A stretch of DNA of 64,000 nucleotides, from NCBI GenBank assembly GCA_946408825.1, contig CAMJTU010000001.1, positions 62,001 to 126,000 of the forward strand, in the 5' to 3' direction. How positions within the stretch are numbered: the first letter of the stretch is position 1; each line of letters starts with the position of its first letter. Source of the stretch: an uncultured Planctomycetaceae bacterium (GTDB lineage Bacteria > Planctomycetota > Planctomycetia > Pirellulales > Thermoguttaceae). Made by a program: the position numbers and the translations under genes. The notes below the pieces were generated by a model that saw only the letters and a program-made list of their open reading frames with translations, was not told the origin of the DNA and did no database searches. Of the stretch, positions 8,746-16,778 are shown in pieces.

Positions 8746-10107
8746 CTAATTATTGTCGACGACGGGGGGAATGCGCCAAGTTACGACGCCCTCCGCTTCT
8801 TCGGGGGTTGGAGGTCTAAGTTTGCATGAATAGCAAGGCGAGCGTCGGTAAGGAGGAGTCTCCCCCTTCAGGAGCGCGAGGAACGTTTTTCTGTACAAGT
8901 CGGTATTTAACGTCTCTACAAGGCCCTTGTCAAAAACGTTCACTCCCCAGTCGCTCCGATAAACTACGCAACATCCTAACAGGCGTCCGTCCCAGTTAAT
9001 CTGAGGATATGCTAAGAGGCTTCTGCACCAGTAATTTGACGGAATCTTCTTGTTTGCGGGAACTCTGGCGTTATCTGAATCGCCTTCGTCGCGTTCCGTT
9101 TTCCTTTCCGCGAGCATTATTTTGAGCTTGTTCCTTTCTTTCGAATCCCAGGTTTCTTTGAACCCTATGCCCATTCCAAGTTCTTTCGCCAATTCTTTCG
9201 CACGGGGAATATCGTCGTAATTATGGCTCATGACGATAAACTGCCAAACCAGTTCCGGACGCTCCGATTTCATCCGCTTTTTGATTTCATTAAGTTTTCG
9301 AATATTAGCGATTACTTTATCGAAGTTTCCGTTTCGACGATAAATCGAATAAGTTTCTTGACTTGCGCCGTCGATCGCAATATGTATGGTCTTAAATCTA
9401 TATCTAACAAGATCTTCTAGAACTTGATCCGTAACATAATTAAAATTGGCGCCGTTCGTACACTCTAAGGTTACGTCGTACTTGTCGGCAATTTCAAGGA
9501 TTTCATGCAATTGCGGGTGAATAAACGGCTCGCCGCTGTTCGAAATCTCTATTGTTCGAACGTTTGGATTTCGGATAAGAAACGTTTCGAACTGCGATGG
9601 CGTCACGTGTCCGATTCCCGTCGTTTCCCTTTTATCGGTTCTCATGTAACATGACGCGCAGTTCAACTGACAGCGCGTGCAGATATCGAGGCGCACTCTC
9701 TCGGGAGAAATCTGTACCGACGGATCTTCAAGCATTTCGATTACCCATTGTCTTAGGGTAACGACGCGGTTTTTATTTTCGGCGAAGAAGTCAGATAATT
9801 TGGGGGGAAGCAGAGACTTATCGTCGTCGAAAAGGGCGATCGGATAATCGCCGAGCATTTCAGGCGTTAGTTCGTCTGGTTTGTAGACGTCGATTCCCTT
9901 AAAAATCGGGTCGTTAGAAAGGTTGGGGGAAACGATAAACGCCGTTTTTTCCCGCCACTGCCGAAACGACGTCAATAGATGCGTAGAGAACGGGTCTGTA
10001 ACAAAAATAACGTGACGTCTGGCGGGCTGCATATTGACTGACGCCTTTCCTCTATTTAGGACGTTGTTGAATAAATCAGAGACGAATCGAATCCCTAGTC
10101 GTCGCAT
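8746..10107 (-). CDS. Radical SAM protein with SPASM-like C-terminus (rSAM3)
   Basis: 453 residues, a close paralogue of rSAM1 (2209-3474): identical signature segments such as ETYSIYRRNGNFDKV and WQFIVMSHNYDD. Motif cysteines C146, C150, C153 with an extra Cys at 143. C-terminal GRLLGCCVVYRSDWGVNVFD and CYSCKLRPPTPEEAEG match the rSAM1 auxiliary-cluster region. ATG 10107 is used; an internal ATG at 10032 aligns with the rSAM1 start, so the first 25 residues may be absent. The broken glycosyltransferase gene follows 77 bases downstream and a decayed transposase lies directly upstream. Duplication of this enzyme together with the CBS/SGNH protein suggests two parallel modification units. Confidence 0.88.
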   Translation of the reverse strand: MRRLGIRFVSDLFNNVLNRGKASVNMQPARRHVIFVTDPFSTHLLTSFRQWREKTAFIVSPNLSNDPIFKGIDVYKPDELTPEMLGDYPIALFDDDKSLLPPKLSDFFAENKNRVVTLRQWVIEMLEDPSVQISPERVRLDICTRCQLNCASCYMRTDKRETTGIGHVTPSQFETFLIRNPNVRTIEISNSGEPFIHPQLHEILEIADKYDVTLECTNGANFNYVTDQVLEDLVRYRFKTIHIAIDGASQETYSIYRRNGNFDKVIANIRKLNEIKKRMKSERPELVWQFIVMSHNYDDIPRAKELAKELGMGIGFKETWDSKERNKLKIMLAERKTERDEGDSDNARVPANKKIPSNYWCRSLLAYPQINWDGRLLGCCVVYRSDWGVNVFDKGLVETLNTDLYRKTFLALLKGETPPYRRSPCYSCKLRPPTPEEAEGVVTWRIPPVVDNN

Positions 10108-10540
10108 CAAATAATCCTTGGTCTATGTGTAATATAAGCGCCAGTAACTTCATTAAAAGTAATCGTTCCCATCGTCAGAGTCAACAAGGCGCAGAAGGGA
10201 TCGACCGTTTTTTCATAACGAGGACAATGTTTTCGGAAACGTTTTAACCAAGTGTAGAGGGCTTCCACGATCCAGCGTTTAGCTCGCAACGCCGTTTTTT
10301 TTTCAAGCTCCCGCTTTTCCTCGCCCCGTCTTCGGACGCGGGGAACAAAACCATAGTCTTCAACAATCCCGACTTCATCCATATTTTATCGGATGCTTTC
10401 CAAGTTTGCGTGCGCGGCGTCGTTAAAAGAGAACCGCCGCTCTTTCTGCAATAAGCGTCGACGCCAGCTATACGTTTGCGAAACACAAAAGGTTTTCCGT
10501 GCGAAATCGATTTAACTGCGGTCCATTTATTGCGCGGTTA
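10107..10540 (-). mobile_element. Decayed IS5-family transposase remnant
   Basis: The stretch encoding FVPRVRRRGEEKRE, then AKRWIVEALYTWLKRFRKH and RYEKTVDPFCALLTL (minus strand, 10107-10382) matches the C-terminus of IS5-family DDE transposases, where RRWVVERTxSWLNRFR is typical and contains the catalytic Glu. An upstream piece continues in other frames up to ~10540 with stops, so the gene is truncated and frameshifted. No terminal inverted repeats were recognised. It borders the accessory locus on its right side. Confidence 0.65.
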
Positions 10541-10963
10541 AATTCCCAAAATATAGAAGCCGTTGTGTTGTTCGACAGACTCCAGCCATTTCAGCAGCGT
10601 CCGGTCGTCGTCGGACCCCCTTTCATGAACGAGTTCCCGGACGCGTTTGACGACGAGACTCGCTTCTTCCGGCGGATAGAAGTTGATTCCCCACATGTCG
10701 ACGACGCCTCGCTTCCCGTTGTTATAGAAACCGTTGCGGAAGACCGTCTTGTATAAATCATAAAAGTCGAACATGTCGTCGCCATGAACGTAGAGGGAAT
10801 CATGACGCTTAAAAATAACGTTGGCGACGTGGACAATTCCTCCTTTGACAGGAGCCTCTTTCGAATAGTCGCAGTATTGAAATTCAAGATAAAACGAGCT
10901 CTGCCCCTCGCGATAAGGACGAAACAGCATTGATAAAATCTCTGATAAACGTCGTCGTCTCAT
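10538..10963 (-). CDS. Hypothetical protein, 141 residues
   Basis: No family recognised. The protein starts with a basic helix (MRRRRLSEILSMLFRPY) and contains aromatic-rich strands (SSFYLEFQYCDYS, HVANVIFKRHDSLYVHGDD, VVDMWGINFYPPEEA), giving a compact alpha/beta look without signal peptide or membrane segment. Codon use is native. Its start lies only a few bases after the U-run of the guaA terminator, so it must have its own downstream start signals, rely on read-through, or begin later. Its 3' end meets the transposase remnant, so the C-terminus may be altered. Confidence 0.55.
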   Translation of the reverse strand: MRRRRLSEILSMLFRPYREGQSSFYLEFQYCDYSKEAPVKGGIVHVANVIFKRHDSLYVHGDDMFDFYDLYKTVFRNGFYNNGKRGVVDMWGINFYPPEEASLVVKRVRELVHERGSDDDRTLLKWLESVEQHNGFYILGI

Positions 10964-10965
10964 TA

Positions 10966-11007
10966 CAAAAAAGCCCCGTGCCGCAACGTTAGTTACAGCA
11001 CAAGGCT
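10966..11007 (-). terminator. Rho-independent terminator after GMP synthase gene
   Basis: Read on the minus strand: arm AGCCTTGTGC, 16-base loop, arm GCACGGGGCT (10 bp with two G-U pairs) followed by TTTTTT. Confidence 0.8.
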
Positions 11008-11094
11008 CCTCGTTTTACCATGTGTTTTACTCGATCATCCGCTCCGCGATTTGACCGTTTTCAGACTCGCCGCGAGCGTCGTCGAACAATCGAA

Positions 11095-12087
11095 TCACTC
11101 GTATTCGATCGTCGCGGTCGGCTTGGGCGTGAAGTCGTAGAGGACGCGGTTGACGCCTTTGACTTCGCCCGTGATGCGCGCCGTGAGCTTTTGCATTAGC
11201 TCGAAGGGAAGGTTTTCGACCGTCGCGGTCATCGCGTCTTTCGTATTGACCGCACGGATAATCACGGGCCATTCGAAGGAGCGTTTGCCGTCCTTAACGC
11301 CCGTCGACTTGAAGTCGGGAACGACGGTGAAATACTGCCAGACTTTCCCTTCAAGTCCGGCGCTGGCGAACTCTTCGCGCAGAATCGCGTCCGACTCGCG
11401 GACCGCTTCCAGACGGTCGCGCGTAATCGCGCCGGGGCAACGCACGCCGAGTCCCGGGCCCGGGAACGGCTGGCGATAGACCATGCCGGCGGGGAGTCCG
11501 AGCGCTTCGCCGACGACGCGGACTTCGTCCTTGAAGAGGATGCGAACCGGCTCGACGAGTTCAAACTGAAGATCGTCGGGAAGGCCGCCCGCGTTGTGAT
11601 GCGCCTTGACGCCCGCCTCGCTTTCGAGAACGTCGGGCCAAATCGTGCCCTGCGCGAGGAATTTCACGCCGTCGAGTTTGCGCGCTTCTTCCGCGAAAAC
11701 TTCGATGAATTCGCCGCCGATGATTTTACGCTTCTGTTCCGGGTCGGTCACGCCGGCGAGTTTGTCGAGGAATCGATCCGTCGCGTCGACGTAGACGAGG
11801 TTCGCGTCCATCTGGTCGCGGAAGACCTTAATGACCTGCTCCGGCTCGCCTTTGCGAAGCAGTCCGTGATTGACGTGAACGCAGACGAGCTGTTTGCCGA
11901 CCGCCTTGATTAACAGCGCGGCGACGACGGACGAGTCGACCCCGCCGGAAAGAGCGAGCAGTACTTTCTTGTTGCCGATTTGCTCGCGAAGCGCGGCGAT
12001 TTGTTCCTCAATAAAAGCCTGGGCCTGAGCCGGAGTCGCGACGCGCTCCATCTGCTCGGGACGACGAATCAGCGTAACGTCTGCCAT
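11095..12087 (-). CDS. guaA: GMP synthase, ATP-pyrophosphatase subunit
   Basis: 330 residues. Converts XMP to GMP with ATP and ammonia. The PP-loop SGGVDSS is at 47-53, followed by VHVNHGLLRKGE and QGTIWPDVLES, and the dimerisation/XMP-binding end includes YRQPFPGPGLGVRC, EWPVIIRAV and VLYDFTPKPTATIEYE. The N-terminal class-I glutaminase domain found in the ~520-residue bacterial enzyme is missing, so this is the two-subunit form known from archaea and some bacteria; the glutaminase partner is not in the window. CAGGAGAAAC before ATG supports the start. A strong terminator follows the gene. Confidence 0.93.
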   Translation of the reverse strand: MADVTLIRRPEQMERVATPAQAQAFIEEQIAALREQIGNKKVLLALSGGVDSSVVAALLIKAVGKQLVCVHVNHGLLRKGEPEQVIKVFRDQMDANLVYVDATDRFLDKLAGVTDPEQKRKIIGGEFIEVFAEEARKLDGVKFLAQGTIWPDVLESEAGVKAHHNAGGLPDDLQFELVEPVRILFKDEVRVVGEALGLPAGMVYRQPFPGPGLGVRCPGAITRDRLEAVRESDAILREEFASAGLEGKVWQYFTVVPDFKSTGVKDGKRSFEWPVIIRAVNTKDAMTATVENLPFELMQKLTARITGEVKGVNRVLYDFTPKPTATIEYE

Positions 12088-12179
12088 GTTAAGTTTCTCC
12101 TGTAAGGGTGGACGTTGAGTTCGACCAATTGTATCGAAAATCGCTCGTCTCGCAACCCGCGGCCGCGACGTCGCGGGAG

Positions 12180-12229
12180 GACGATATTCGCCTTATGGCG
12201 CGCTGAGACGCTAGAGCGCGAATATCGTC
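12180..12229. repeat. Perfect 12-bp inverted repeat between guaA and the metal ATPase
   Basis: GACGATATTCGC (12180-12191) and GCGAATATCGTC (12218-12229) flank a 26-base loop that is itself GC-rich. It lies downstream of the ATPase gene and upstream of guaA (both minus). It may end ATPase transcription, though no T-run is present. Confidence 0.5.
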
Positions 12230-12313
12230 AGCCGGGACGTTCCGGTCGAAAACTCTAGGTCGCCGCTCGTTGACGGCGACGTCTGATTCGAATAACGCCC
12301 CTTAGGCGAACCG

Positions 12314-14212
12314 TCAGTTGAGACGTCCCGGATAGAGCGCGCGGATCGAGTTTAGCACGGCGAGGATCATGACGCCGACGTCGGCGAAGATCGCCGCGCC
12401 CATTCCAGCGATTCCCGCGGCGCCGAGCGCGAGGCACGCGACCTTGACGCCGATCGTAAACCAGATGTTCTCCTTGACGATGCGTATGCATCGCCGCGCA
12501 ATTCTTATCGCGGTCGCGATTTTCAACGGGTCGTCGTCCATGAGGACGACGTCGGCGGCCTCGATCGCGGCGGCGGAACCGATCGCGCCCATCGCGACGC
12601 CGACGTCGGCGCGCGTGATGACCGGCGCGTCGTTCATCCCGTCGCCGACAAAGGCGAGCGTTTCTTTCCCGGGTCGCTCTTGGGCGAGCAACTCTTCAAG
12701 TTTCGCGACTTTATCGCCGGGAAGGAGTTCAGAGTAGACCGCGTCGATCTTGAGCTCTTGCGCGACGCGGTCGGCGGCGTCGCGTCCGTCGCCGGTAAAG
12801 ATAACCGTTTTCTTTACGCCGAGCCTGCGCAGCGCGGCGATCGTTTCTTCCGCGTTCGGTTTGACGACGTCGGAGACGACGACGTGCCCTAGATAACGCC
12901 CCTGTTCCGCGACGTGAACGACGACGCCCGATTTGCGATGACATTCGTCGCGCCATTCCACGCCGATTTCGTCCATAAGTTTTCCATTGCCGACATAAAT
13001 CGTTCTGCCGTTGACGCACGCTTTGACGCCGCGCCCTGGAAGTTCTTCGACTTTCTCGACGGAACAGCCGTCCTTTTCCTTGAGATACGCGGCGCGGAGC
13101 GCGACCGCGATCGGATGCGTCGAATACCGTTCGACGTGCGCCGTTAGATGCAGAAGCTCTGTTTCGTCGAACTCTTCCGGATGAACCGCGACGACTTCAA
13201 AAACGCCCTTTGTCAGCGTTCCCGTCTTGTCGAACACGGCGGTTCGAATCTTCGCGAGCGACTCGATGTAAGGCGAGCCTTTGACAAGGATTCCGCGCCG
13301 CGACGCGCAGCCGATCCCCGCGAAGAAGGAAAGGGGAATACTTATGACGAGCGCGCAGGGACATGAAATGACGAGGAACGTCAGCGCGCGGTACGTCCAC
13401 ACGTTCCACGCCGGCGCGTTTCCAAAAATCGAGAGCGCGATCGGCGGCAGAATCGCGACCGCGAGCGCCGCGCAAACGACGATGGGCGTATAGACGCGCG
13501 CAAACTTCGTGATGAAGTCTTCAGAGCGCGATTTCTTCGCGCCGACGTCTTCGATCAGTTCCAATATCTTAGTCGCGGTCGATTCGCCGAATTCTTTTGT
13601 CGTTCGGACGCGTAAAAGTCCGACGAGATTGATCGAACCCGACACGATTTCGTCTCCGGGTTCGACCTGTTTCGGACGCGACTCGCCCGTGAGCGCCGCG
13701 AGGTTGAGCGTCGAAACGCCGTCTGTCACGACGCCGTCGATCGGAACGCGCTCTCCCGGTCTCACGACGATCGTCGTTCCGATCGCCACGTCGTCAGGAT
13801 CGACTTTTTCAAGCTCGCCCGAGGGCGATTCGATCTCGGCGTAATCCGGACAAACGTCCATAAGTTCAGAGATATTGCGGCGACTCCTTCCGACGGCGTA
13901 CGATTGGAACCATTCTCCGATCTGGTAGAGGAGCATAACTTCGACGGCTTCGTCGTAGTCGCCGTCGCCTGCGGTAAACGCGAGCGCGATCGCGCCGAGC
14001 GTCGCGATTGTCATAAGGAGGTTTTCGTCGAGAGGCTGACGCTTCCATAGCCCTCGCGCCGCTTTAAATAGGACGTCGTAACCGACGACGAAATAGGGGA
14101 GCATATAACACAGAAAACGCGTCGCGCCTTCCGTCGGAATAAGATGAAGCGCGACGATCAACGCTACGGCGATTATAATCCGGAGCAAATTTCGTTTCTG
14201 TTTAGCGCTCAT
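12314..14212 (-). CDS. Heavy-metal P1B-type ATPase (Zn/Cd/Pb/Co efflux)
   Basis: 632 residues. Exports divalent heavy metals across the inner membrane using ATP. Visible are the actuator motif LTGESRP (174-180), the transmembrane metal-site CPC (284-286, SCPCALVISIPLS), the phosphorylation site DKTGTLTKG (Asp328), a nucleotide-domain HP (THPIA), and GDGMNDAP. The CPC plus the last helices suggest the Zn2+/Cd2+/Pb2+ subgroup rather than copper. Unlike most ZntA/CadA proteins it has no N-terminal HMA domain; a separate 72-residue HMA protein is encoded 46 bases upstream. GGAGAAC precedes the ATG. The divergent ArsR gene and its operator indicate metal-induced expression. Confidence 0.93.
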   Translation of the reverse strand: MSAKQKRNLLRIIIAVALIVALHLIPTEGATRFLCYMLPYFVVGYDVLFKAARGLWKRQPLDENLLMTIATLGAIALAFTAGDGDYDEAVEVMLLYQIGEWFQSYAVGRSRRNISELMDVCPDYAEIESPSGELEKVDPDDVAIGTTIVVRPGERVPIDGVVTDGVSTLNLAALTGESRPKQVEPGDEIVSGSINLVGLLRVRTTKEFGESTATKILELIEDVGAKKSRSEDFITKFARVYTPIVVCAALAVAILPPIALSIFGNAPAWNVWTYRALTFLVISCPCALVISIPLSFFAGIGCASRRGILVKGSPYIESLAKIRTAVFDKTGTLTKGVFEVVAVHPEEFDETELLHLTAHVERYSTHPIAVALRAAYLKEKDGCSVEKVEELPGRGVKACVNGRTIYVGNGKLMDEIGVEWRDECHRKSGVVVHVAEQGRYLGHVVVSDVVKPNAEETIAALRRLGVKKTVIFTGDGRDAADRVAQELKIDAVYSELLPGDKVAKLEELLAQERPGKETLAFVGDGMNDAPVITRADVGVAMGAIGSAAAIEAADVVLMDDDPLKIATAIRIARRCIRIVKENIWFTIGVKVACLALGAAGIAGMGAAIFADVGVMILAVLNSIRALYPGRLN

Positions 14213-14258
14213 GGAAGTTCTCCGTCGATTCCTCGATTTGCGGCGTCTCCGCTGTCGT

Positions 14259-14477
14259 TCAAAAGATGATTTCGCAATCTGATTCGACCTTTTTACAATT
14301 CGTGCGAACGAGTTCCATCGTCGCTCTTTCGTCGACCCCTTCGGCGAATTCGACCTTCATTTTAAGCGTTATGAAACTAACGACCGCGTCGACGACGCCT
14401 TCTGTTTTCTTAGCGGCGACTTCCATTTTAGCGGCGCAGTTCGGGCAGTCGACTTCTATTTTATAGCTTTTTTTCAT
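14259..14477 (-). CDS. Stand-alone HMA heavy-metal-binding protein
   Basis: 72 residues, one ferredoxin-fold HMA domain with the metal-binding CxxC at C11 and C14 (EVDCPNCAAKM). It resembles the N-terminal domain normally fused to ZntA/CadA ATPases, and the ATPase encoded next lacks that domain, so it probably delivers metal to the pump or senses it in trans. Two further cysteines near the C-terminus (NCKKVESDC) could contribute ligands. It is the first gene of the metal-efflux operon, behind GGAGG and the ArsR-type operator. Confidence 0.88.
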   Translation of the reverse strand: MKKSYKIEVDCPNCAAKMEVAAKKTEGVVDAVVSFITLKMKVEFAEGVDERATMELVRTNCKKVESDCEIIF

Positions 14478-14504
14478 GACCGTGACCTCCGAGGAAAATT
14501 TTGG

Positions 14505-14536
14505 TTAAACGATTAAATAGTTGTTTAATTGTTTAA
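14505..14536. promoter_or_regulatory. ArsR/SmtB-type operator
   Basis: Imperfect palindrome TTAAACGATTAAA, 6-base spacer, TTTAATTGTTTAA: 12 of 13 positions symmetric. It lies just downstream of the minus-strand -10 element and between the divergent arsR and HMA genes, the position and AT-rich symmetry expected for a SmtB/CadC family operator. Confidence 0.75.
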
Positions 14537-14537
14537 A

Positions 14538-14565
14538 AGCATACTTTGTCCTCTCCGGACGTCAA
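14538..14565 (-). promoter_or_regulatory. Promoter of the HMA/metal ATPase operon
   Basis: On the minus strand TTGACG (14560-14565), 16-base spacer, TATGCT (14538-14543). The operator starts 2 bases beyond the -10 element, so bound repressor would block initiation. Confidence 0.6.
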
Positions 14566-14588
14566 TAGGGAGAAAAAATTTTTTCTGC

Positions 14589-14617
14589 TTGTCATGTCAG
14601 GGTAGGGCGCTTAAACT
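14589..14617 (+). promoter_or_regulatory. Promoter of the arsR-family gene
   Basis: TTGTCA (14589-14594), 17-base spacer, TAAACT (14612-14617), 28 bases before the ATG at 14646. Confidence 0.5.
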
Positions 14618-14645
14618 ATAGCGTTGAAAGACAGGAGACCGAGAC

Positions 14646-15023
14646 ATGTCAGAACTCAAGCTTCCACATCGACACGGGGACGAGCGCACGGATAAAGTCG
14701 TCGACGCGCTGCCTGATATCGGGGCGATAACGACGGTCGCCGACGCGATGAAACACTTAGGGGATCCGTCGAGACTGCGCGTCTTCTGGCTGCTGTGCCA
14801 TGCCGAGGAATGCGTCCTTGATATCGCCGCCGCCGTCGAGATGACGAGTCCCGCCGTATCTCATCATTTGCGAATTCTCAAGACGGCGGGGTTGATCGTC
14901 TCGCGCCGCGTCGGCAAGGAAAAGCTCTATAAGGCGGCGGATTCGTTGGTCGTCGACGCGCTTCATCGTTCGATGGAGGAGATTATGAACGCGACTTGCC
15001 CCAGGGATCGCGAGGGCGAATGA
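14646..15023 (+). CDS. ArsR/SmtB-family metal-responsive repressor
   Basis: 125 residues with a winged helix-turn-helix: LGDPSRLRVFWLL, then CVLDIAAAVEMTSPAVSHHLRIL (the recognition helix SPAVSHHL) and the wing SRRVGKEKLYKAAD. Metal ligands may include Cys in HAEECVLDIA, where CadC/SmtB proteins have ELCVCDLA, and the N-terminal His pair (PHRHGDE) seen in Zn/Cd sensors; C-terminal ATCPRD adds a Cys. The family represses metal-efflux genes and is released by metal. The gene is divergent from the HMA/ATPase operon with a matching palindromic operator between them. AGGAG precedes ATG. Confidence 0.92.
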   Translation: MSELKLPHRHGDERTDKVVDALPDIGAITTVADAMKHLGDPSRLRVFWLLCHAEECVLDIAAAVEMTSPAVSHHLRILKTAGLIVSRRVGKEKLYKAADSLVVDALHRSMEEIMNATCPRDREGE

Positions 15024-15045
15024 TTTCGCCGTCCAACGCAGGAGA

Positions 15046-16470
15046 CTAGACCCCTTCGTCGGAGCGCGTCGCGCCCTTTTTAGCGGCGAGATACGCGAGG
15101 ATCGCCTTCGCGGAACGCATGCCGGCTCCCATCGCGTGCACGACCGTCAGCGGCCCCGTCACGTCGTCGCCCCCCGCGTAAACGCCGGGACGACTCGTAA
15201 GTCCGTCTTCGTTCTTGACGATAATGCGGTTGCTCTTGTCGATTTCAAGGCCCTTCGTCGCTTCGGCGATATTCGGGTCGACGCCGGTTCCGAGCGCCAT
15301 GACGATCGCGTCGCACTTCATCATAAAGTTGGAACCCTTGACTTCAATCGGTCTGCGACGACCTGATTCGTCCGGTTTGCCGAGTTCCATCTTGACTAAC
15401 TCTACGCAGCAGACGGCGCCGTTGATATCTTTAGCGACCGCGACGGGATTCGTGAGCAAATTAAAGACGACGCCCTCTTCTTTGGCGTGGGCGATTTCGT
15501 CGGATCTTGCGGGCAGCTCCGCTTCGCTGCGACGGTAGACGACTTGAACGCGGGCGCCGAGGCGCACGGCGGTGCGCGCGACGTCCATCGCGACGTTGCC
15601 GCCGCCGACGACGACAATGTCTTTGCCCGCGACGTGTTGCTTGAGTTCGAGCCCTTCCGGTTCGGAGACGTCGCCGCTTAGAAAGATCGAGAGAAATTTA
15701 TCAGAGGTGTAGACGCCCTCCGCGTCTTCGCCGGGGATTCCCATATGCTTGGGCGACCATGCGCCGACCCCGAGAAAAACGGCTTCAAAGCCTTGAGCAA
15801 AGAGATCGTCGATCGTGTGTTCTTTACCGATCGGGCAGTCGGTCACAATCTTGACCCCGACCCGCGTGACGTTGCGGACTTCATGCTCGACGACCGTTTC
15901 TTTCGGAAGACGGTACTCCGGTATCCCGTAACGGAGAACGCCCCCCGCTTCGTGCTGCGCTTCGAAAATCGTGACTTCGCACCCGTCAAGCGCGAGTCTA
16001 TACGCGCACGCAAGCCCTGCGGGCCCGGAGCCGACGACCGCGACGCGCCGACCGTTGGAAGGCGCTTTTTCGAGCGCGTCGTAACCTTCCGCCGCAGCCG
16101 TGTCCGCGACGAAACGCTCGAGCATTCCGATCGCGACGGGTTCGCCCTTAATTCCGCGAACGCATTTGCCTTCGCATTGATGCGGCTGATCACAGACGCG
16201 TCCGCAGACGCCCGGCAACGACGTGCGCTCGGCAAGTTTACGGTATGCGCCTTCGACGTCGCCCTCCTTGAGTCTGGCGATGAACTCGGGGATGTTGTTC
16301 GTATTGGGACAACCTTCTTTACACTTCGGAACCTTGCAGTTGAGGCATCGTTGCGCCTCGAGTTGCGCTTCTTCTTTGGAGTAACCCTGACGTACCTCTT
16401 TGAAGTTGTGCGCTCTGACTTCCGGTTCCTGCTCATGTACAGGGACCTTTTTCATCTTATCGATCGCCAT
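15046..16470 (-). CDS. gltD: Glutamate synthase small-chain-like NAD(P)H oxidoreductase
   Basis: 474 residues. Flavin/Fe-S protein of the GltD family, which passes electrons from NADPH to glutamate synthase or, as NfnB/SudA, to ferredoxin-linked partners. N-terminal Fe-S ligands are seen in CLNCKVPKCKEGCP and GRVCDQPHQCEGKCV; the FAD Rossmann motif is VVGSGPAGLACAYRLA and the NADPH motif VVGGGNVAMDVARTA, with C-terminal GVYAGGDDVTG. I place the start at ATG 16470 (MAIDKMKKVPVHEQ, the usual family start); an upstream in-frame codon at 16581 would add 37 unmatched residues. No large-chain gene is adjacent, so the partner is uncertain. Confidence 0.87.
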   Translation of the reverse strand: MAIDKMKKVPVHEQEPEVRAHNFKEVRQGYSKEEAQLEAQRCLNCKVPKCKEGCPNTNNIPEFIARLKEGDVEGAYRKLAERTSLPGVCGRVCDQPHQCEGKCVRGIKGEPVAIGMLERFVADTAAAEGYDALEKAPSNGRRVAVVGSGPAGLACAYRLALDGCEVTIFEAQHEAGGVLRYGIPEYRLPKETVVEHEVRNVTRVGVKIVTDCPIGKEHTIDDLFAQGFEAVFLGVGAWSPKHMGIPGEDAEGVYTSDKFLSIFLSGDVSEPEGLELKQHVAGKDIVVVGGGNVAMDVARTAVRLGARVQVVYRRSEAELPARSDEIAHAKEEGVVFNLLTNPVAVAKDINGAVCCVELVKMELGKPDESGRRRPIEVKGSNFMMKCDAIVMALGTGVDPNIAEATKGLEIDKSNRIIVKNEDGLTSRPGVYAGGDDVTGPLTVVHAMGAGMRSAKAILAYLAAKKGATRSDEGV

Positions 16471-16650
16471 GCCCTCATTCTCCGTAACGCCGACGAACAA
16501 CGAAAGAAGGTTCCGTCTCAGTCGTTGAACGCCGTCTGGCCTATGATTAGCGCGTTCCGATCCGCAATATGATTTTTGCAAAAACGGATCCCGTCAGGGT
16601 TTGCGCTGTTTTTAAGACGTCTTGCGACGCGGTGGTTTTCCAACGTTTGA

Positions 16651-16679
16651 GGCGCGTTTTTCACGACGAAAAACGCGCC
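16651..16679. terminator. 12-bp perfect hairpin downstream of the GNAT pair
   Basis: GGCGCGTTTTTC and GAAAAACGCGCC flank a 5-base loop. It lies about 100 bases past the stop of the minus-strand GNAT gene at 16779. No long U-run, but stem size and position suit transcription termination. Confidence 0.5.
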
Positions 16680-16778
16680 CCGACAATATGATTTTAACTT
16701 GTCTAACTTTTTAATACAAGGGCAAAATAGTCGGAGTTTTCCAATTATTTGGAAAGGACGTCGCGGCGTCGAAATATC

